NCBI GenBank assembly: GCA_002840835.1
Contig: PHCQ01000001.1
Coordinates: 62,001 to 126,000 of the forward strand
DNA: 64,000 nt
Direction of reading: 5' to 3'
DNA from: Betaproteobacteria bacterium HGW-Betaproteobacteria-16
GTDB lineage: Bacteria > Pseudomonadota > Gammaproteobacteria > Burkholderiales > Burkholderiaceae_C
Shown: in pieces, positions 1 through 9,931 of the stretch
Numbering within the stretch: position 1 is the stretch's first letter
Layout: every line of letters starts with the position of its first letter
The notes under the pieces: model-generated
What the model was told of the DNA's origin: nothing
The model's database searches: none
What the model saw: only the letters and a program-made list of their open reading frames with translations
Position numbers and translations under genes: made by a program

Positions 1-1596
1 GCCGCCGCAAAAGGCCAGCGCTTGGAGTTGCTGCACGTGCCGGCATTCAACCCTGTTGTAGCAGACAACGTTGCGCCACTCCTTCGCGACTACCTGTTCA
101 AACACGGCAAAGCGCTCATTTCGGCTGGAGAAAACCTACGCGCAGAGCTGCTTGTCCATCACGCATCCGTCTCGCCAGCACAGATCAAGCAGCTGTATCC
201 GGAGCCAAGCTTTCAAATGACACAGCAAGACTCTCTCGTTAATTCGAACGCAAACACAGGCGGGCCAACAACCGCTTGCCAAGCTTCAAATGCTTATGAT
301 GTTCAAGCATTGCTGGAGTTAAAAAGAAAACTCCCTCAGGAACTTCAGCTAAAGAGTCTGGAAATGCGCCTGAAGTATGAAAACATCCGCAAATCATCTT
401 TGGGGGCGGCAATTTTTCAATACGCGGATGGCGATCTGGAAGCAATCGCCAAAGCCGTTAAAAAAGTCTCCACCGCAGAAGAATTCAAGCCATTTCAACA
501 GGCCAACAGCGACCTCGTGAAGTCGCGATGGAAGCAACTGCTTCACTGTGTCAACACCTCTGCAACAGAAGGACATAACGGCATTCACCTAACCAGTCTC
601 TTATTGCAGGAACTGCGGGACACCGGCGACCACCGGGTAAACATGTTGCTCGCCAATCTTACAACTGAAGATACTGCATGGCTTGATCATCTGAACAAGT
701 ATCTTCACAGTATAGATGGACCCATGCTCAGATTAAATGACGGTATCAGAGATAAGCGCATACTTCGACTTAGCGGGTGCAAAACCAGATCAGATGATAG
801 CATCGGTGGACCACTTGTTTCGGTGATCATGCCCTGTTTCAATGCGGAAAAGTATGTGGAATGGGCTGCTCGATCCATTCTTCAGCAAACCTGGAAAAAC
901 CTCGAACTCATCCTTGTTGATGACTGCAGCACTGACGGTACGCCATCAATCTTGAAAAATATCGCAGCCAGCGATGCACGTGTGAAGCTATTACGAACAC
1001 CTTTCAATGCTGGGCCATACGTTGCAAAGAATCAGGGCGTATTAGCAGCACAGGGTGAATATATTACCGGACACGATGCGGATGACTGGGCCGTACCGAC
1101 TCGCATAAGTGGACAGCTTCAGAGCCAGGTTGGGCTTGGACAACCCATTGCAGTTGGTTACATGCTGCGTATCTCACCGCTAGGAAAGTTCACTCAAATC
1201 GCGAGCCCGGGAATGTTTTCCCCTGATGGGGTCTTAAGAAAAGCAAGCATCTCAGCATTCATGAAGGCAGATTTTTTCCATGCCCGCCTTGGCAGCTGGG
1301 ACAATGTTCGATATGGCGCCGACAGTGAGTTCCTGGCACGAGCGGCTATTGCCCTCGGGCATGAGGTTGCATTGACAAAAACCTTCACCATGTTCTGTCT
1401 TGACCTGGAAAGTAGCTTGACCAATCAATCAGAATCGCAAATTCTGTCGGGCACATTAACCGGCACCCGTCTGGAATACAAAGAGTCCTGGCTGGCATGG
1501 CACAGTCAACTGGGCCCAGATCAGACCTTTCTTTCATTAAATAGCGGAAGAAATTACTTTAATGCACCGCTGAAAATGCAAAACAAGCTGGACTGA
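1..1596 (+). CDS. GT2 glycosyltransferase, 5' end outside window
   Basis: The reading frame is open from base 1, so the start lies upstream; the first start-like codon inside the window is TTG at 22 and probably is not the true start. A GT2 (GT-A fold) domain begins near residue 266 counted from that TTG: VSVIMPCFN, then VDDCSTDG, then HDADDW near 351, the usual nucleotide-sugar and metal-binding positions. About 260 residues without a recognised fold precede it. Such enzymes transfer a sugar from a nucleotide-sugar in the cytoplasm during capsule or O-antigen assembly. The donor and acceptor cannot be read. The next gene starts 6 bases after the stop, so the two are probably co-transcribed. 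Confidence 0.85.
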   Translation, partial: AAAKGQRLELLHVPAFNPVVADNVAPLLRDYLFKHGKALISAGENLRAELLVHHASVSPAQIKQLYPEPSFQMTQQDSLVNSNANTGGPTTACQASNAYDVQALLELKRKLPQELQLKSLEMRLKYENIRKSSLGAAIFQYADGDLEAIAKAVKKVSTAEEFKPFQQANSDLVKSRWKQLLHCVNTSATEGHNGIHLTSLLLQELRDTGDHRVNMLLANLTTEDTAWLDHLNKYLHSIDGPMLRLNDGIRDKRILRLSGCKTRSDDSIGGPLVSVIMPCFNAEKYVEWAARSILQQTWKNLELILVDDCSTDGTPSILKNIAASDARVKLLRTPFNAGPYVAKNQGVLAAQGEYITGHDADDWAVPTRISGQLQSQVGLGQPIAVGYMLRISPLGKFTQIASPGMFSPDGVLRKASISAFMKADFFHARLGSWDNVRYGADSEFLARAAIALGHEVALTKTFTMFCLDLESSLTNQSESQILSGTLTGTRLEYKESWLAWHSQLGPDQTFLSLNSGRNYFNAPLKMQNKLD

Positions 1597-1602
1597 CCCA
1601 CA

Positions 1603-2910
1603 ATGAATCATAAATCCAATCTCATCAGTCAAAATGCCCATCTTGAGAGCTCCACAATAGCCATCATTGGGCTTGGCTATGTGGGTCTTCCGCTCGCCGT
1701 GGAATTCGGAAAAATTCGAAGAACCATCGGTTTTGATATCAATAGGCAACGCGTTGAAGACCTGAAATCTGGCAACGACTCAACCCGGGAAGTGGAGCCA
1801 GGGGAGCTTCAGGAAGCCAGATATTTGAAGATCAGTGACAACCTAGAAGACTTGCGGCAGGCAGGCATTTTCATTGTGACGGTCCCTACCCCAATCGATC
1901 AGAACCGTGCACCGGATCTAACCCCCCTCATCAATGCTTCACGCACCATCGGACAGGTGATCTCAAAGGGTGCCATCGTCATCTACGAGTCAACCGTCTA
2001 CCCGGGTGCAACTGAAGAAGACTGCATTCCCATCATCGAAGCGACATCCGGGCTGCGCTACAACGTCGATTTTTTTGCCGGCTACAGCCCGGAGCGGATC
2101 AACCCTGGCGACAAGCTGCGCCCGCTTCGAAGCATAAAAAAGGTGACCTCCGGATCAACGCCGGAAGTCGCCGAGACCGTAGACCAACTCTACAGATCCA
2201 TCATCGTCGCGGGGACGCACAAGGCCTCAAGCATTCGCGTCGCCGAGGCATCGAAGATCATTGAAAACACTCAGCGCGATGTCAACATCGCGCTGGTCAA
2301 CGAGTTGTCCATGATTTTTGATCGACTTGGCATTGACACCCACGAGGTCATTGAAGCCGCCGCCACAAAGTGGAATTTCATCAAACTGCTGCCGGGCCTG
2401 GTGGGGGGGCACTGCATTGGTGTTGACCCTTATTACCTGGTTCATAAATCGATGCGCGCAGGGCATATTCCTGACATCATTCGCACGGCTCGCGAGATCA
2501 ATGACGGAATGGCACGATATTTCGCAAGCGAGATCATTCGAGAAATGATCCAGCACGACATTCCCATTAAGAACGCCAAGGTACTTCTGCTTGGCATCAC
2601 ATTCAAGGAGAATTGTCCGGATCTGCGCAACACCAAGGTGATGGACCTCGCGTCTGAGCTGAAGAGTTATGGTATCAAGGTGGAGATACATGATCCCTGG
2701 ATCATCGAAGAAGACATTTCTGAAATCAACACACCATTCCTGACACAGACTCCTGAGTTGCTCAGCTACAACGCCGTCGTCTTGGCGGTGGCGCACGATC
2801 AATTCAGAGCGCTAGATGGCGATATCGCGTCGTTTCGAGACCAGGGTGGCGTGGTATACGATTTGAAAAATTTCTTTCCCCCTTCCCTCCCAGTCAGAGA
2901 CTACAGGTAA
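1603..2910 (+). CDS. tviB: UDP-N-acetylhexosamine 6-dehydrogenase, TviB/WbpO type
   Basis: 435 residues, normal for UDP-glucose/GDP-mannose dehydrogenases. The N-terminal Rossmann motif GLGYVGLP is at 23-30. YESTVYPGATEE and the catalytic-cysteine motif GGHCIGVDPYY (Cys271) follow, and then the C-terminal UDP-binding domain with FKENCPDLRNTKV. SPERINPGDK and ENTQRDVNIALVNEL closely match the TviB/VipA branch, which oxidises UDP-GlcNAc or UDP-GalNAc twice at C6 to the uronic acid. This suggests an acidic HexNAcA residue in the polymer. No TviC-like C4 epimerase is seen nearby, so the final sugar is uncertain. Start ATG 1603 lies just after the previous gene. Confidence 0.9.
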   Translation: MNHKSNLISQNAHLESSTIAIIGLGYVGLPLAVEFGKIRRTIGFDINRQRVEDLKSGNDSTREVEPGELQEARYLKISDNLEDLRQAGIFIVTVPTPIDQNRAPDLTPLINASRTIGQVISKGAIVIYESTVYPGATEEDCIPIIEATSGLRYNVDFFAGYSPERINPGDKLRPLRSIKKVTSGSTPEVAETVDQLYRSIIVAGTHKASSIRVAEASKIIENTQRDVNIALVNELSMIFDRLGIDTHEVIEAAATKWNFIKLLPGLVGGHCIGVDPYYLVHKSMRAGHIPDIIRTAREINDGMARYFASEIIREMIQHDIPIKNAKVLLLGITFKENCPDLRNTKVMDLASELKSYGIKVEIHDPWIIEEDISEINTPFLTQTPELLSYNAVVLAVAHDQFRALDGDIASFRDQGGVVYDLKNFFPPSLPVRDYR

Positions 2911-2928
2911 AGCAACGGGAGTGCGCAA

Positions 2929-4365
2929 TTGAACAACAATGAATCAGAACTCACTGCCGAACTTCTTAGCGCTCAGCATCTGTTGGCTGAAATGTACCAA
3001 ACAAATCTCGCATTGAACGAGCAACATCTGGATCTTACCCGCCGCATGAGTGAAATTTCCAGTGGTCAAGCTTATTCCCTTGTTGGAAAACCTTCATTGA
3101 AGAATGATCATGCCATCGATCTTCACATCGAGGAGACGCTTCGTCTACGGCCAAAAAAGCCGTTTTGGATGCTGATGGCTTGGCTGCTTTCATCAAGAAT
3201 TCGCCGCCTGCGTCTCTTTGACTTTCAATGGTATCTGGATCGATATCCAGATATACAAAAGAGTGGTATACGCCCATTCAAGCACTTCCTGATGCATGGT
3301 ATTTTTGAAGGCAGGGATCCTTCTCCTCGATTCAATACACGAGTCTACCTGGCAGAATGCCTTCATATGCTCAATCCGGGAGAGCCTGCATTTTTTCACT
3401 ACCTGCGCCGCGGAAGATCTGCCGGAATTCCTGCTTCTTTAAATAGCGTTTACCCTGGCACACGTTTCATCGCTGCCAGGCTTTCTGCGCTCGAAGAGCA
3501 GATGTCACTTGTCCAGGAACACGTCATTGAACACTCTACTTCTTTGGAAACAAATAGAGCAGAGATCGAGAGATTAGCAGACGTCATCGCCTCAACAAGG
3601 AGATCGATCACGAGACTGGGAGGTTTGGTCGTTTCATCGGAAATATCAATCAAGAACTCGTCTTCAAACGATGCCGTTCAGCTTGGGAAGTCCATCGGCA
3701 TTCAAAACTATCTCGCCCGAGGAGAGCATCCGCTTGAATTTGGTGGCTTGCAGATAGACCCCGATCTCGGATGGCTTCTAATTGATACGCTTTCAGCAAA
3801 ACGCTACGACCTTGTCATTGAATTTGGTAGTGGGACCGCGACGATTTTGATGGCGAAAATGATCGCAAATTTACACAAGACTTATACACAAACATCAGGT
3901 AAATTATTGCCTCAAGTCTTTGCCTTTGAGCACGTGCTCAAGCGCCAAGAAAGGACTATGTCTATGGTTGAGCAAGAAGGACTGCAGCATATCGCGAAAG
4001 TGCACTTCGCTCCGCTAGAAACATATAGGGAAGGAAACGGCGCTCCCGATTCCTACTATAGTTATCAAGAAGCACTGTCTGAGATCTCCAGGAAATGGAG
4101 CCTTGGGGTAGACGCCAGAATTTTGGTTCTTGTCAATGGCCCACCTGACGAAGCCCATCTCATGGCCCGACTTCCTGCCCTCGACGTTCTAAAAAAGTTT
4201 TTCCCGACAGCCTGTATGGAGTTCATTCTCAACGGCTATCGTCAACCCAACGAACGGACGATTGCAGAAACTTGGGCGCGGGAGTGCACTAGGAGTGGAG
4301 TTCCATTTTCGCTTGAGGAAGTTCAAACCGAAAGAGGTTGCGCCATTTTTCGGTATAGGGGCTAA
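2929..4365 (+). CDS. WYL-YPD repeat protein with methyltransferase-like C-terminus
   Basis: 478 residues from TTG 2929, preceded by CGGGAG; an alternative start is possible. Residues 1-45 are predicted coiled coil. Around residue 101 is WYLDRYPDI, followed by HFLMHGIFEGRDPSPRF and a second weaker copy ending HYLRRGRSAG. This tandem motif occurs beside or within many bacterial capsule glycosyltransferases. A second helical, heptad-like stretch lies near 185-220. From about residue 290, LVIEFGSGTATILMAK resembles SAM-binding motif I of class I methyltransferases. No catalytic activity can be assigned. Its position inside the glycan operon suggests a role in polymer modification or chain-length control (inference). 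Confidence 0.65.
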   Translation: MNNNESELTAELLSAQHLLAEMYQTNLALNEQHLDLTRRMSEISSGQAYSLVGKPSLKNDHAIDLHIEETLRLRPKKPFWMLMAWLLSSRIRRLRLFDFQWYLDRYPDIQKSGIRPFKHFLMHGIFEGRDPSPRFNTRVYLAECLHMLNPGEPAFFHYLRRGRSAGIPASLNSVYPGTRFIAARLSALEEQMSLVQEHVIEHSTSLETNRAEIERLADVIASTRRSITRLGGLVVSSEISIKNSSSNDAVQLGKSIGIQNYLARGEHPLEFGGLQIDPDLGWLLIDTLSAKRYDLVIEFGSGTATILMAKMIANLHKTYTQTSGKLLPQVFAFEHVLKRQERTMSMVEQEGLQHIAKVHFAPLETYREGNGAPDSYYSYQEALSEISRKWSLGVDARILVLVNGPPDEAHLMARLPALDVLKKFFPTACMEFILNGYRQPNERTIAETWARECTRSGVPFSLEEVQTERGCAIFRYRG

Positions 4366-4444
4366 GGCATTCGCGATTTAGCGCTCGGCCAAGTTCAGAG
4401 CGCAAAAGAGACTTTTGAGTCTCAGACTAAGGTACTGAATTTTC

Positions 4445-6478
4445 ATGTCACCTACTCCGGTCTTCAGGAACGACATACAGGGCTTGAGAGCCGTGGCCGT
4501 GATGGCGGTCATTCTCAATCACTTAGGGCTCCCGTGGTTTGCCGGGGGCTTCATCGGTGTCGATATTTTCTTTGTTATCAGTGGTTTCCTAATCACCCTG
4601 CAACTAAAGCGTGAATTTCATCAGACCAACAACATAAGTCTGCTCAATTTTTATATTCGCAGATTTCGGCGCCTGTTTCCTGCGGCGATTGCAACATGCA
4701 TGCTCACCTTGGTGATGGCGTATCTCGTGTCATCGCAGGAAAAACTCGAACTTCTGGCCGATTCAGCACTTGCCGCCCTCGTAGGTGCCGCAAACATCTA
4801 TTTCTGGATACAGGTCGGCTATTTTGATGCCGAGGCTTATGACAAGCCTCTGCTTCATATGTGGTCCCTCGGGGTGGAGGAGCAGTTCTATCTCTTCTGG
4901 CCGCTGTTGCTGTTGCTTGGTTTCAAGTTTTTGTCAAAAACCGCACTGCTCTGGGGTTTTCTTGTTCTGGGTTTTGCATCGTTTCTGCTGAATTATTATT
5001 GGTTTGACACCTCGCTGCCTGAACACTTCAACTCATACTCCGACTGGCGTCAAAAACTCGGAAACCCTGCAGAATCGACTTTCTACCTCATGCCTTTCAG
5101 AATATTTGAATTCTGCATAGGTGCAATGGTCGCTTTCAGACCCCTCGCGACTGCTCCCTCCGCATTGCCCACCAACCTGCGAACCGGACTCTCTTTGTTT
5201 GCTGCGGCATTCTTAATCTATGCCATTCTGCGTTTCGACGCGAGCGTGGTTTTCCCTTACTGGAATGCGCTGGCTGTCGCAACGGCAACCGGCATGATCA
5301 TTCATCTGGGTTCGGGTTCATTGCTGCTGGAGCGCCTCTTGGCCAACCGTCCAATGGTGTCCCTGGGCACCATCAGCTACTCGCTCTACCTGATCCACTG
5401 GCCTGTCATCGTCTTCTACCGCGATCTCAATGGGCCACTGGATCTGCCAGACATGGGATTGGCGCTGATGCTCATCGGCTTGATGGCCTTTGCCCTGTAT
5501 ACATGGGTGGAGACACCTGCCCGGTACAGCGTGCAAGAAAACAAGGCTCCCAAGGTGATTTGGAGACACCCTGCCCTTATAGCGCTGACGGCGCTGCTGT
5601 GCACAGCCTTTATGAGCTTCACGCTGCCTACTGTGGAGGGGCGGGTGCCTGAACGAAGAAAAGCTTTGAGCAATGCCGAATGGCGTGAACTCGAAAGTAA
5701 GAAGTTTTGCCAGCAGCCCATCGAAGGCCTACCCTCACAGTTGTTTCGGTGTCAGCTCAATCGCAATGCCAAGCAGACCATCATCATCTGGGGCGATAGC
5801 CATGCCAGGCATTTGATTGGTGGCTTCGCACAAAATTTTCCGGAGTTCAATATTGCTCTATCCTACACCTCAGCCTGTGCACATCAAAATGGATTTGGCA
5901 ACTACGTTCGAGATTCGAAAGCAAGGACCCAGTCCTGCATTGAGCACAATCTCGGTGTCCTTAATTGGCTGCAGAGTTCGCCAAGAAATTTTATCGTATT
6001 TCTGTCCAGCGCAAAAAGAGATCGGCCAGAGCGCATGTCTAGTATCAACAATGAAATCATTTCCCTTTTGCGCTCTGCTGGTCATGATGCATGGGTGTTA
6101 GGTGACTACATACGTCCAGGTCGCCCACTTGCAACCTGTCGTTCTGTGCCTGATTTCTTGATTAGCGACGAACAGACGACGCGAGTTTGCCAGCCAGACC
6201 TGTCAGTTGTTGCTGCAGAAATCAAATACGCTACGGCAATGAGCAAACTGAACGAATATTATGTTCCTCTGCATGATGTTCAGTGCCCTTCCGTTGATCG
6301 TTGTAGATTCACTGACTTTGAATTTAGTACAACCTTTTATGATACGCATCACCTCACCTACAAAGGCTCTACGTTTGAGATACGTGAGGCCATGCCACTA
6401 TTGATGAGGAACGTGCCCTCTCTGCGAGACCAGACGACCGTCCCAATTGCCAATATTCCACCCGTATTCAATAGGTAG
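4445..6478 (+). CDS. Acyltransferase-3 / SGNH fusion, glycan O-acetyltransferase (OafA-like)
   Basis: 677 residues. The N-terminal 370 or so form the polytopic acyltransferase-3 domain, with the early motif FRNDIQGLRAVAVMAVILNH, GVDIFFVISGFLI, and SLGVEEQFYLFWPL. The C-terminal part is a periplasmic SGNH domain: GDSHA with nucleophile Ser452, and DTHH with Asp633 and His636 as the remaining triad. This two-domain architecture belongs to OafA-type enzymes that O-acetylate O-antigen or other surface sugars. The membrane part moves the acyl group across and the SGNH part transfers it. Start ATG 4445. Its place in the cluster supports acetylation of this polysaccharide. Confidence 0.9.
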   Translation: MSPTPVFRNDIQGLRAVAVMAVILNHLGLPWFAGGFIGVDIFFVISGFLITLQLKREFHQTNNISLLNFYIRRFRRLFPAAIATCMLTLVMAYLVSSQEKLELLADSALAALVGAANIYFWIQVGYFDAEAYDKPLLHMWSLGVEEQFYLFWPLLLLLGFKFLSKTALLWGFLVLGFASFLLNYYWFDTSLPEHFNSYSDWRQKLGNPAESTFYLMPFRIFEFCIGAMVAFRPLATAPSALPTNLRTGLSLFAAAFLIYAILRFDASVVFPYWNALAVATATGMIIHLGSGSLLLERLLANRPMVSLGTISYSLYLIHWPVIVFYRDLNGPLDLPDMGLALMLIGLMAFALYTWVETPARYSVQENKAPKVIWRHPALIALTALLCTAFMSFTLPTVEGRVPERRKALSNAEWRELESKKFCQQPIEGLPSQLFRCQLNRNAKQTIIIWGDSHARHLIGGFAQNFPEFNIALSYTSACAHQNGFGNYVRDSKARTQSCIEHNLGVLNWLQSSPRNFIVFLSSAKRDRPERMSSINNEIISLLRSAGHDAWVLGDYIRPGRPLATCRSVPDFLISDEQTTRVCQPDLSVVAAEIKYATAMSKLNEYYVPLHDVQCPSVDRCRFTDFEFSTTFYDTHHLTYKGSTFEIREAMPLLMRNVPSLRDQTTVPIANIPPVFNR

Positions 6479-6848
6479 GGGATCTACAACCTCGACTAGG
6501 CCCAGTCCGGGACGAAAGAGAGAGCGAGCTGACCGCCCCCTGCAGCACATTCCCAGCACAATTACCTACCCCAACAACAAAGTACAAGACCAGTGCTGAC
6601 AGATTCCTACCATGAGTGCATCAACAACGTACCGAGGACTTGGACCTTTCAGGCGACAGCTAGGAGCAGCTCAGTGCCACTGCCGGTCAGATCGACAATC
6701 AACATAAAGCGTACGGACGCATGGTAGCCGTTGACAGACCATCACCCGTCCGACAGTCTGCACTCTGCAAATGAAATCAAGGGAGTTTCAATATCATCAA
6801 CCGCACAGAAAAGCAGGCGCTCAAACTTCCAAACTCCAAATGTGAGCC
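6479..6848. other. 370-base spacer, no gene recognised
   Basis: Between the acyltransferase and the GT-C gene. Only short frames are present, broken by stops, and no tRNA or clear terminator hairpin was seen. Base composition is nearer to the upstream gene than to the A+T-rich gene that follows, so the composition change falls close to 6850. Confidence 0.5.
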
Positions 6849-8816
6849 ATGTTCTCACAAGCATTGAAAATCTTGCTTCGGGCAGTGAAACATAAGGCGG
6901 CTCGCATTAAACCTGCATCCATCATGATAATAAACTCCAACCCAACACTCAAGACTAACAATCTTATTAGCCATCTTGTGCTGCTCTTGACCATTGGAGT
7001 TACCTTCTATGGATTCTTTGATCGGTACCCCATCTTCCACGATGAAATAATAAATACCTACAAAGCACAAACGGCAGATATATTCAACTATGCGCTCAGA
7101 CCCACATTTTATTTCATTAACTATCTAAGCTATCACCATTTCGGAAATCGGGTTGAAAGTTTAACTTTCGCAGCCGCATTGGCTTTCATACTTACTGTCC
7201 TACTCGTCTATAAAATTCTATTAGATTGGAATGCTCAGGTCGCAGGATTGATCTCTGTCGTCATGCTGCTTTTCAGCCCCTACGTCACAAATCTTGCAAT
7301 AAGGGGGATGGCTCACATCTATGTAGGACTCTTCAGCGTAATATTTTTATATCTGGTTTCCGTGGCCCTAAAGGCTCAAAAACGGAAGGCAAGGACGCTG
7401 CTATTGTTGTCTGCTGGTTGCAGCGCGAACATGATGCTCGGGTCGCACCCGACCGCTTTGGGTTTTTTTGTTGCTATTGTCGCATGGGGAGTTGGTGGAG
7501 CAACCCTTAAACATAAAACAAGGGATAGAATTTATCCTACAGAATTTGAACGGCGCGACTACTGGATCCTACTGTCATCTACAATTCTATTTTTTTCCGC
7601 TCTAAATATTCTTTTCCATACATTTTATGGAAAGACATATTTTGAGCAATTCATTAATCTTAATCTAAAAATCACGTCACAAGAATTCGACCACTATTTT
7701 CAGCCTTGGTATTGGTACCTAAATTACTTTTTCTCAAAATCGTGGCCCTTCCTGGGCGCGCTGTCCATAGCGGTATGCGCATGGCTAATAGCAAAAAGCC
7801 GCAGGAAATATAGCGATAGTGAAAATGACGACACCTTCGTAAAATTTTGCGCATTGGTTTGGCTTCTAATACTAACCGAAACAGCCGCATTGTCACTCGC
7901 AACCTGGAAATTTGACCGTGTTCTAGTGGGATTCATCCCTGTCATTAGCATTGGTATCGCAATGCTTATTGATTACTTTGCGATTAGAGGCATCCAGGGG
8001 TTTCGACTGTTAGTTTGGAGCACTTTGGGAGCGGCAGTATCTTTTACCGTATATTCTGGAATTGTCGATAATCTGTATTTCACAAGCAAAGTTAGGGAAA
8101 ATTCACATCTAGCACATTCTCGATATCTTGGATTGTTAGATGTACTAAAAATCGCCCCGACGAAGAACATCGGATATGTAGGCGACAACGCCGGAATTAT
8201 TTCTCGCTACATCACGTTAGCGAACAAAAACATGATTAGCTTTGGCTCTGCCAATGAAATAAAATCCACCCCAGATGCAACTAAAACGCTTTTTTATGGA
8301 ATCCTGCAAAACAACACGAAATTTATTGTAATACAAAGGGCAAGACCAGACCAATTAAGTAAGACCACATCCAATGGCGACAAAGAACTAGCCTCAATCA
8401 TTCGAGAACAAGGCGCGCAACTAATCTATAGCACTCGCCATTTCGATGTTTGGGCTTATGATCCCGTTTGGATTGAGCCAGAACTAGGGAAATTTGCTCA
8501 ATCACTGAGCAGAAAAGACCGCATTGGCATTCTTGCATCAGAGAGCGAAATCAATTCGCCCCAATGGGAATCTTCGTTTGAAATTTTCCGCCCCTCTGGT
8601 GCAAGACCCTACGCAATACCAACAACGGGAACTCCGGAAGGAAACTTGGAGCTTATAAACCGATATCAAGTTAAGCACATCCTAATATCGGATACTACTT
8701 CTGAAAAATTAGACGAAGAAGCCTTGAATAAGTTTATTCACTCACTACTAAGCAATGGCTTTCAGCTTAAATTCAAATCAGACGCATTGAAGCTTGACGT
8801 TTATGAAAAAATCTAG
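6849..8816 (+). CDS. GT-C integral-membrane glycosyltransferase (ArnT/RgtA-like)
   Basis: 655 residues with about ten hydrophobic segments in the first 400, then a soluble periplasmic tail. After the first membrane span comes FFDRYPIFHDEI; the acidic pair Asp65-Glu66 in the first outer loop is the catalytic signature of GT-C enzymes. These use lipid-phosphate-linked sugars as donors on the periplasmic face. The gene is strikingly A+T-rich, unlike most of the window, which suggests acquisition from another source. A later in-frame Met at residue 25 is an alternative start. The next gene encodes a likely synthase of its lipid-linked donor. Confidence 0.75.
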   Translation: MFSQALKILLRAVKHKAARIKPASIMIINSNPTLKTNNLISHLVLLLTIGVTFYGFFDRYPIFHDEIINTYKAQTADIFNYALRPTFYFINYLSYHHFGNRVESLTFAAALAFILTVLLVYKILLDWNAQVAGLISVVMLLFSPYVTNLAIRGMAHIYVGLFSVIFLYLVSVALKAQKRKARTLLLLSAGCSANMMLGSHPTALGFFVAIVAWGVGGATLKHKTRDRIYPTEFERRDYWILLSSTILFFSALNILFHTFYGKTYFEQFINLNLKITSQEFDHYFQPWYWYLNYFFSKSWPFLGALSIAVCAWLIAKSRRKYSDSENDDTFVKFCALVWLLILTETAALSLATWKFDRVLVGFIPVISIGIAMLIDYFAIRGIQGFRLLVWSTLGAAVSFTVYSGIVDNLYFTSKVRENSHLAHSRYLGLLDVLKIAPTKNIGYVGDNAGIISRYITLANKNMISFGSANEIKSTPDATKTLFYGILQNNTKFIVIQRARPDQLSKTTSNGDKELASIIREQGAQLIYSTRHFDVWAYDPVWIEPELGKFAQSLSRKDRIGILASESEINSPQWESSFEIFRPSGARPYAIPTTGTPEGNLELINRYQVKHILISDTTSEKLDEEALNKFIHSLLSNGFQLKFKSDALKLDVYEKI

Positions 8817-8989
8817 CGCCTAAATCTTCAAATTGATAGTCAACGCCAGAGTTTCATTAGCTCCACGCGTGATTGCGGCAATCTGGGTTGCACGAATATA
8901 GCCCAGGCCACCAGCAACTAAATTTTATGGCGCATACGCAGAGAATTTTCATTAAACACTCTTTTCGAAACGTTGGGTGCTAAGAACTC

Positions 8990-9931
8990 ATGCCACATCT
9001 ATCAATAGTAATTCCAGTTTATAAAGCAGAGGACTGCTTGCGCGAGCTCTACCAGCGACTGGCATCCTCTCTTTTACCCATTACATCTGATTTTGAAATA
9101 GTTTTTATCGAAGATTGTGGCGGGGACAATTCGTGGTCGATTGTACTTGAGCTAGCAAGACTTGATAATAGAGTCAAAGGCATTCAATTTAGTCGAAATT
9201 TCGGCCAACACTATGGCATTACGGCTGGATTAGATCACTGCGATGGTGATTGGGTTGTCGTTATGGACTGTGATTTACAGGACAGGCCGGAAGAAATTCC
9301 ACGCTTGTACGCGAAAGCTCTGAATGGCTATGATGTTGTATTGGCACGTAGAGGCCTTCGCAACGATCCAGCGTTAAAACGCTTTTCGTCATGGCTGTTT
9401 TACAGAATATTCAGCTATCTTGCTGATATGGACTATGACGCAGAGGTAGGAAACTTTCGCATCATTTCGCGAAAGGTGGTGGCAAGTTTTCGCGGCATGC
9501 GTGAGCAACTGCGATTTTTTGGGGGATTGGTTTCCTGGATGGGATTTCCAACCACAAGTATCGAGGTTCGCCATGATGAGCGGTTCGCAGGCCAAACCAG
9601 TTACACTTTTGGAAAGCTCTGGAAGCTGGCCGGCGAAACCATCATCGCCTACTCAGACAAACCCCTTCGACTCGCTGTTCGAGTTGGCTTCACCATTTCC
9701 ACATTGGCATTTCTATATGGTGGCTACATAGGTTATCGAGCGATGTTTTATAGCATATCAATAACGGGATGGAGTAGCTTGATTGTTTCGCTGTATTTTT
9801 TAGGAGGCATCATTATCAGCATACTGGGCATATTGGGAGTCTATCTAGGTAAGACATTTGACGAGATCAAGCGGCGCCCTCTTTATATTATCAGCAACGC
9901 AACATTCGATGACTCACACAGAAAATTTTAG
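8990..9931 (+). CDS. Polyprenyl-phosphate GT2 glycosyltransferase (ArnC/GtrB-like)
   Basis: 313 residues. The GT2 core begins SIVIPVYKAEDC, with FIEDCGGDNSW and the metal-binding DCDLQD at 93-98, then GNFRIISRKV. Two membrane spans lie at about 230-300, followed by a short basic tail. This is the layout of GtrB, ArnC and DPM synthases, which make undecaprenyl-phosphate-linked monosaccharides on the inner face of the membrane. With the GT-C gene before it and the small transporter at 10580 it completes a tailoring set. Its last 23 bases overlap the next gene. Confidence 0.85.
   Translation: MPHLSIVIPVYKAEDCLRELYQRLASSLLPITSDFEIVFIEDCGGDNSWSIVLELARLDNRVKGIQFSRNFGQHYGITAGLDHCDGDWVVVMDCDLQDRPEEIPRLYAKALNGYDVVLARRGLRNDPALKRFSSWLFYRIFSYLADMDYDAEVGNFRIISRKVVASFRGMREQLRFFGGLVSWMGFPTTSIEVRHDERFAGQTSYTFGKLWKLAGETIIAYSDKPLRLAVRVGFTISTLAFLYGGYIGYRAMFYSISITGWSSLIVSLYFLGGIIISILGILGVYLGKTFDEIKRRPLYIISNATFDDSHRKF

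Noticed and set aside
4405..4430. Hairpin GAGACTTTTGAGTCTC as terminator
   Set aside because: No T-run follows, and transcription should continue into the acyltransferase gene.
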